DNA of 7,518 nucleotides. Origin: an uncultured Polyangiaceae bacterium (lineage in GTDB: Bacteria > Myxococcota_A > Polyangia > Polyangiales > Polyangiaceae). The stretch is taken from the NCBI GenBank assembly GCA_938004815.1, contig CALKVR010000923.1, forward strand, positions 1 through 7,518. Reading direction: 5' to 3'. Under the pieces are notes generated by a model. The model searched no databases and was not told the DNA's origin. It worked only from the letters and a program-made list of their open reading frames with translations. How positions within the stretch are numbered: the first letter of the stretch is position 1; every line of letters begins with the position of its first letter. This document shows positions 4,537 through 7,518 of this stretch, piece by piece. A program made the translations under genes and the position numbers.

Positions 4537-6926
4537 CCTCGGGGGTCACGGGACAAGCTCCCGGTGGTCCCGGGGTCACGCTCCCGCGCTCGGTGTTCGA
4601 GGCGCCGCTCTTTCGCGGCCTCGACGCGCGGGCGCACCGCGAGATCGAGGCGGCCGCCTCGATGCGCAGGGTCCAGCCCGGTGAGACGCTCTACGGCGAC
4701 GGCGATCGCGGCGAGACGCTGCTCATCGTCGCCGACGGAGACGTGGAGCTGTCACGCGAGCGCAAGGCCGACCGCGTGCGCACCGTCGTGCGGCGCGTAG
4801 GCCCAGGCGAGATCTTCGGTGAAGAGGTCACCGTCCTGGCCCGGCGCACGACGACTGCGCGCGCCCTCGCTCCCTCTGCGATCGTCGAGGTGCCGGTGCA
4901 CCTCTTTCGTCGCGCCGCGGTCCGCTCCGGCAAGGCCGAGCTGGCCGACAAGCTCGAGCGGACGCTGCGCCGCTCGGCCGCGCGCGATCTGATCGCGACG
5001 ATGCAGCTCGCGCAGGACCTCGGGCCCGACGCCCTCGACGCCCTCCTCGACGCGGTCACGTTCCAGACCATTCCACGCGGCGAGGCCGTCTACCGGCAGG
5101 GCGATCCGTCGACCGCGATGTTCGTCATCGCGGATGGGATGGTGCAGCTCCAGACCGAGGAGGACGAGCGCGTCCGCGTCCGCGCATACCTCGTACGGGG
5201 CGACTTCGTCGGCGACGAAGAGCTCGAGACGGCATCGCCCCGGCTCGCGAGCGCGATCGCGAGCGGCCCCTCGACCGTGCTCTCGGTGCCCGCGCGCGTG
5301 GTCCGGCAGATCGCCTCGCGCGATCCCGATCTCTTCGTGCGTCTGCGTCGCGTGGCGCTCGGCGCGACCGAGCGTCAGCGCGACGTCATCGCCAAGGCCG
5401 CCGCCGGCGCGACGCAGCACGTCTTTCGCGATCTGTACCGCCTCCAGATCGCGCGCTCGCTCCTCGTGATCGATCTCGAGACCTGCGTGCGCTGCGGACA
5501 GTGCGCTTGGGCCTGCGGCACCCTCTACGGCACGAGCCGCCTCGTGCGCCGCGGCGACAAGGTCGTGGCGCGCGTGACCTCGGACGACGACGGCTTCGAC
5601 GTATTTCGCATGGGCAGCAAGCTGGCCGAGGCACCCGCCGCCCCCCGCCGCGAGCCCAAGAGCCTGCTCTTTCCGAGCTCGTGCCAGCACTGCGAGAACC
5701 CGAGCTGCATGGTCGACTGCCCGACGGGCGCGATCGGTAAGGACCCGTCGGGCGAGGTGTTCATCCGCGACGAGCTCTGCACCGGTTGCGGGGCGTGCGC
5801 CCGCGCTTGCCCCTGGCAGAACATCCAGATGGCGCCCCGCCCCTCGGGCACCGCGCGGCCCAAGGGCGTGCCGGCCGACGATCTGGCGGTCAAGTGCGAT
5901 CTCTGTCGGTCGTACGCTCGCGGCCCGGCCTGCGTGCAAGTCTGCCCGACCGCCGCCATCTTTCGCGTCGATCCGAGCGAAGAGCTCGGCGAGCTCGCCG
6001 ACCTCTTCGGCGTCCAGGGTGGCCACGCGGCCGCATCCGACTCGCCCGCCGACCGACCTCGTGCGCCCCGGCTCGGCCGCGCGTCTGCCGCCCCTATCCT
6101 CCTCGGCGCGGCGATCGCGTCGGCCGGCATCGCGCTCTGGGGCATCGTCATGCACGCGCGCGAGAACGTCTCGCCCGCGCGCGGCATCGGCTTCGCCGCG
6201 GGAGTGGTCTCGGGGCTCGCCTTCCTCGCGCTCGTCGCCTATGCGGCGCCGAAGCGGGCGGTGCGCGTGTGGATGCGCCTGCCGGCGCCTCGCTCCGGGC
6301 CGAAAAGCGTCACCCGGCCGCACTACGTGGCTCACCTGGCGATCGGCCTCGTCTGCTTGGCGACGGCGATCGCGCATGCCCCCGCGCCGCTCTCGCTCCG
6401 TCCGACCGCCGGCAGCGCCCTCTTCGCCGCGCTCGCGATCGGCGGGCTCTCGGGCATCCTGCTCGCCGCGCTCTACGCGATCGTGCCGCGGGCCCTCGCC
6501 CGCGTCGAGCGCGCGCCTCTCCTGCCAGAGGACTTCCGAGGCGAGCGCGAGGCCCTCGAGGGGCGCCTCTTTCGCGCGATGAGCGGCAAGAGCGAGCTCG
6601 TGAAGGCCGTCTGCGAGAAGGTTGTGATCCCGTACGTGCGCGCGACCTTCGGCTGGGCGGCCCTCCTCGCCGCGCGCCACGATCTGCGCGCCGAGCAGCG
6701 CGTCCTCCGGGCGCGCATCGACCAAAAGCTCGAGGGGCGCGGCAAAGAGAAGCTCTCCGGGATCGACGAGATTTGCCGCGTCGCGGTCGAGCTCCGCGCG
6801 CTGCCTGCGCAACGCGTTCTGCTCCTCTCACTGCGCGCCCCGCTCCCGCTCCACCTCGCCTCGCTCGGGGTCGCGCTGGCGCTGCTCGTCATCCACGTGC
6901 TTCGGTCATGGGCGGGAATCCTGTGA
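4533..6926 (+). CDS. Membrane ferredoxin with two Crp-type cNMP-binding-like domains, four [4Fe-4S] clusters and a putative diheme b anchor
   Basis: The protein has 797 residues, no signal peptide and a cytoplasmic N-terminus. Two Crp-like beta-roll domains occupy about 24-130 and 164-275. A four-cluster ferredoxin module follows, with 16 Cys in NrfC/DmsB/HybA-like order: C318/321/324/328, C384/387/392/396, C416/419/422/426 and C455/458/467/471. About five helices follow (519-540, 552-571, 598-616, 628-651, 774-792). Arg/Lys-rich loops at 572-597 and 652-680 fall on the inside, consistent with the topology. Helices 3 and 5 each hold a His pair 14 apart (H601/H615, H774/H788), suggesting two hemes b. 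The role is inferred: moving electrons between the cytoplasm and periplasmic cytochromes, gated by a ligand of the Crp-like domains. No helix-turn-helix is seen, so it is not a DNA-binding regulator. ATGA overlap with gene 2 and a weak ribosome site imply translational coupling. NrfC-type partners are normally separate from their membrane subunit (NrfD family), so the fusion is unusual. Confidence 0.93.
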   Translation: MTSGVTGQAPGGPGVTLPRSVFEAPLFRGLDARAHREIEAAASMRRVQPGETLYGDGDRGETLLIVADGDVELSRERKADRVRTVVRRVGPGEIFGEEVTVLARRTTTARALAPSAIVEVPVHLFRRAAVRSGKAELADKLERTLRRSAARDLIATMQLAQDLGPDALDALLDAVTFQTIPRGEAVYRQGDPSTAMFVIADGMVQLQTEEDERVRVRAYLVRGDFVGDEELETASPRLASAIASGPSTVLSVPARVVRQIASRDPDLFVRLRRVALGATERQRDVIAKAAAGATQHVFRDLYRLQIARSLLVIDLETCVRCGQCAWACGTLYGTSRLVRRGDKVVARVTSDDDGFDVFRMGSKLAEAPAAPRREPKSLLFPSSCQHCENPSCMVDCPTGAIGKDPSGEVFIRDELCTGCGACARACPWQNIQMAPRPSGTARPKGVPADDLAVKCDLCRSYARGPACVQVCPTAAIFRVDPSEELGELADLFGVQGGHAAASDSPADRPRAPRLGRASAAPILLGAAIASAGIALWGIVMHARENVSPARGIGFAAGVVSGLAFLALVAYAAPKRAVRVWMRLPAPRSGPKSVTRPHYVAHLAIGLVCLATAIAHAPAPLSLRPTAGSALFAALAIGGLSGILLAALYAIVPRALARVERAPLLPEDFRGEREALEGRLFRAMSGKSELVKAVCEKVVIPYVRATFGWAALLAARHDLRAEQRVLRARIDQKLEGRGKEKLSGIDEICRVAVELRALPAQRVLLLSLRAPLPLHLASLGVALALLVIHVLRSWAGIL
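4602..5357 (+). other. Tandem Crp/cyclic-nucleotide-binding-like domains
   Basis: Domain 1 (residues about 24-130) has LFRGLDARAHREIEAAA, QPGETLYGDGDRGETLLIVADGDVEL-type beta-roll features and a phosphate-cassette-like segment FGEEVTVLARRTTTAR (95-110), which keeps FGE and an Arg-Thr step. Domain 2 (about 164-275) has PRGEAVYRQGDPSTAMFVIADG and the weaker cassette FVGDEEL..SPRLAS (225-240), with Asp in place of the usual Glu. Domain 1 is thus the better candidate for true cyclic nucleotide binding. Ligand identity cannot be read from the sequence. Confidence 0.85.
5478..5951 (+). other. Four-cluster [4Fe-4S] ferredoxin module
   Basis: Residues 316-473 hold four Cys quartets: CxxCxxCxxxC, CxxCx4CxxxCP, CxxCxxCxxxCP and CxxCx8CxxxCP. 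This is the layout of the electron-transfer subunits of molybdopterin and NrfC-type complexes. All 16 ligands are intact, so four clusters are expected. Confidence 0.93.
6087..6911 (+). other. Five-helix membrane domain with two His pairs spaced 14
   Basis: Hydrophobic segments lie at residues 519-540, 552-571, 598-616, 628-651 and 774-792. H601 and H615 flank helix 3, and H774 and H788 flank helix 5. With one helix between them, helices 3 and 5 would run parallel, so H601 would face H774 on the inner side and H615 would face H788 on the outer side. Helices B and D of cytochrome b bind two hemes in the same way. A long, charged cytoplasmic segment (652-770) separates helices 4 and 5. A weakly hydrophobic stretch at about 696-713 could be an extra membrane dip, which would change the topology. 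Confidence 0.6.
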
Positions 6927-7518
6927 GCGAGGAGCGCGACAAGAAGCACCTCACGCTGTTCGTCGCCCCCGCCGCAGAGGCAAAGAAGCCGACGCCGGCG
7001 GCCCGGCGCGCCGAGACCACCAGCGACGTGCGCCGTTTTCGCCCCGCGTGGGTCGGCGCCGCCGCCGGCGCGCTCGCGGCCGGCACCGCGTTCGCGTGGT
7101 CGCCGGCCGCGCCCGACGCCGGCCCGGGCCCGCTGACACCCCCGCACGTGAAGGCAAAGCTGACATGTACGTCATGTCACAAGAAGGCCGAGGCGGGGAC
7201 GCCGAAGTTCAACGCGAACGCCAAGAGCGCGTGCGTCGACTGCCACGGCCCCCACCCGTCGACCCGCGAGGGACACAAGAAGCTCGCGTCGGAGGGCGTG
7301 CTCGGCTGCACGACGTGCCACACGATCCACCGCGACCAGAGCGGAGTAAAACTGCCGGCCGAGGGCCCCGCCGTCCGCTATGGCACGTGGGGCCAGGTGA
7401 CGCTCGACGACCTCGCGTTCCACACCGAGCGCACCGTGCTCGTCCCGACGATCCCGCTCAAGGTCTGTCTCGGCTGCCACACCGACAGTCCGCGCGACCC
7501 GCTGGCCCGGTGTCGCAG
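6923..7518 (+). CDS. Membrane-anchored multiheme c-type cytochrome, 3' end outside window
   Basis: The frame is open to the right edge (198 codons seen). A basic N-terminus (residues 1-40, RRFR at 37-40) precedes one hydrophobic helix (about 43-59), read as an uncleaved signal anchor or signal peptide. A short Ala/Pro/Gly tether follows. Four heme c sites are visible: CTSCH (82-86), CVDCH (104-108), CTTCH (129-133) and CLGCH (182-186). H111, H118, H136 and H167 could be distal ligands. The close spacing of the first three and the CHGPH and CHTIH patterns recall cytochrome c3/c7-like multiheme proteins. More motifs may lie beyond the edge. It probably takes or gives electrons in the periplasm to the membrane protein encoded just before. 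GTG 6923 forms a GTGA overlap with that gene's stop. ATG 6908, in frame and 5 codons upstream, is an alternative that overlaps by 19 bases. Neither has a strong ribosome site. Confidence 0.9.
   Translation, partial: MSEERDKKHLTLFVAPAAEAKKPTPAARRAETTSDVRRFRPAWVGAAAGALAAGTAFAWSPAAPDAGPGPLTPPHVKAKLTCTSCHKKAEAGTPKFNANAKSACVDCHGPHPSTREGHKKLASEGVLGCTTCHTIHRDQSGVKLPAEGPAVRYGTWGQVTLDDLAFHTERTVLVPTIPLKVCLGCHTDSPRDPLARCR

Noticed and set aside
4542..4580. Direct repeat GGGGTCACG (4542-4550, 4572-4580) and inverted repeat CGGGAC/GTCCCG (4549-4554, 4567-4572) just after the gene 3 start
   Set aside because: The direct repeat encodes two Gly-Val-Thr steps in a flexible N-terminus. The hairpin is only 6 bp with a 12-base loop, and no T-run follows. 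There is no good case for a terminator or riboswitch.
4752..6812. Long open frame on the minus strand, antisense to the Crp-like/ferredoxin gene
   Set aside because: Same cause. The plus strand has 16 correctly spaced Fe-S Cys and membrane helices, while the antisense product is an Arg/Ala/Glu-rich low-complexity sequence.
1..7518. tRNA, rRNA, CRISPR arrays, insertion sequences, attachment sites
   Set aside because: Nothing of this kind was seen. Codon style is uniform through the operon, and there are no terminal inverted repeats or transposase-like genes.

Overview
The window is about 70% or more G+C by eye, with codons ending almost always in G or C. It carries Hanks-type Ser/Thr kinase genes with Pro/Ala/Ser-rich linkers. 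This style fits the Myxococcota (Polyangiales-like), but that placement is inference from base composition and gene style only.

Layout. Positions 1-103 (minus strand) hold the first 34 codons of a probable lipoprotein that runs off the left edge. A short divergent control region follows, with a dyad at 119-144. From about 196 to the right edge there is one tightly packed plus-strand operon of four genes: (1) a canonical transmembrane Ser/Thr protein kinase with no obvious external sensor domain; (2) 3 bases later, a 1014-residue fusion of a degenerate kinase domain (pseudokinase), one membrane helix and an external five-heme c-type cytochrome; (3) overlapping by ATGA, a 797-residue protein with two cyclic-nucleotide-binding-like (Crp-type) domains, a four-cluster [4Fe-4S] ferredoxin module and about five membrane helices; (4) overlapping by GTGA, a membrane-anchored multiheme c-type cytochrome with four CXXCH motifs before it runs off the right edge.

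How the genes may work together (inference). The membrane part of gene 3 has two helices that each carry a His pair exactly 14 residues apart (H601/H615 and H774/H788). This is the spacing and helix order seen in cytochrome b-type proteins that stack two hemes across a membrane. Genes 2-4 could therefore form an electron path between cytoplasmic Fe-S clusters, two membrane hemes b and periplasmic hemes c (at least nine). The same proteins carry signalling domains: a pseudokinase on a cytochrome and Crp-like domains on the ferredoxin, next to an active kinase. The most interesting reading is a redox or respiratory conduit whose state is reported to, or set by, Ser/Thr phosphorylation and a nucleotide-type ligand. 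I do not recognise it as a named system. The electron donor, acceptor and any catalytic subunit are not visible here and may lie to the right of the window.
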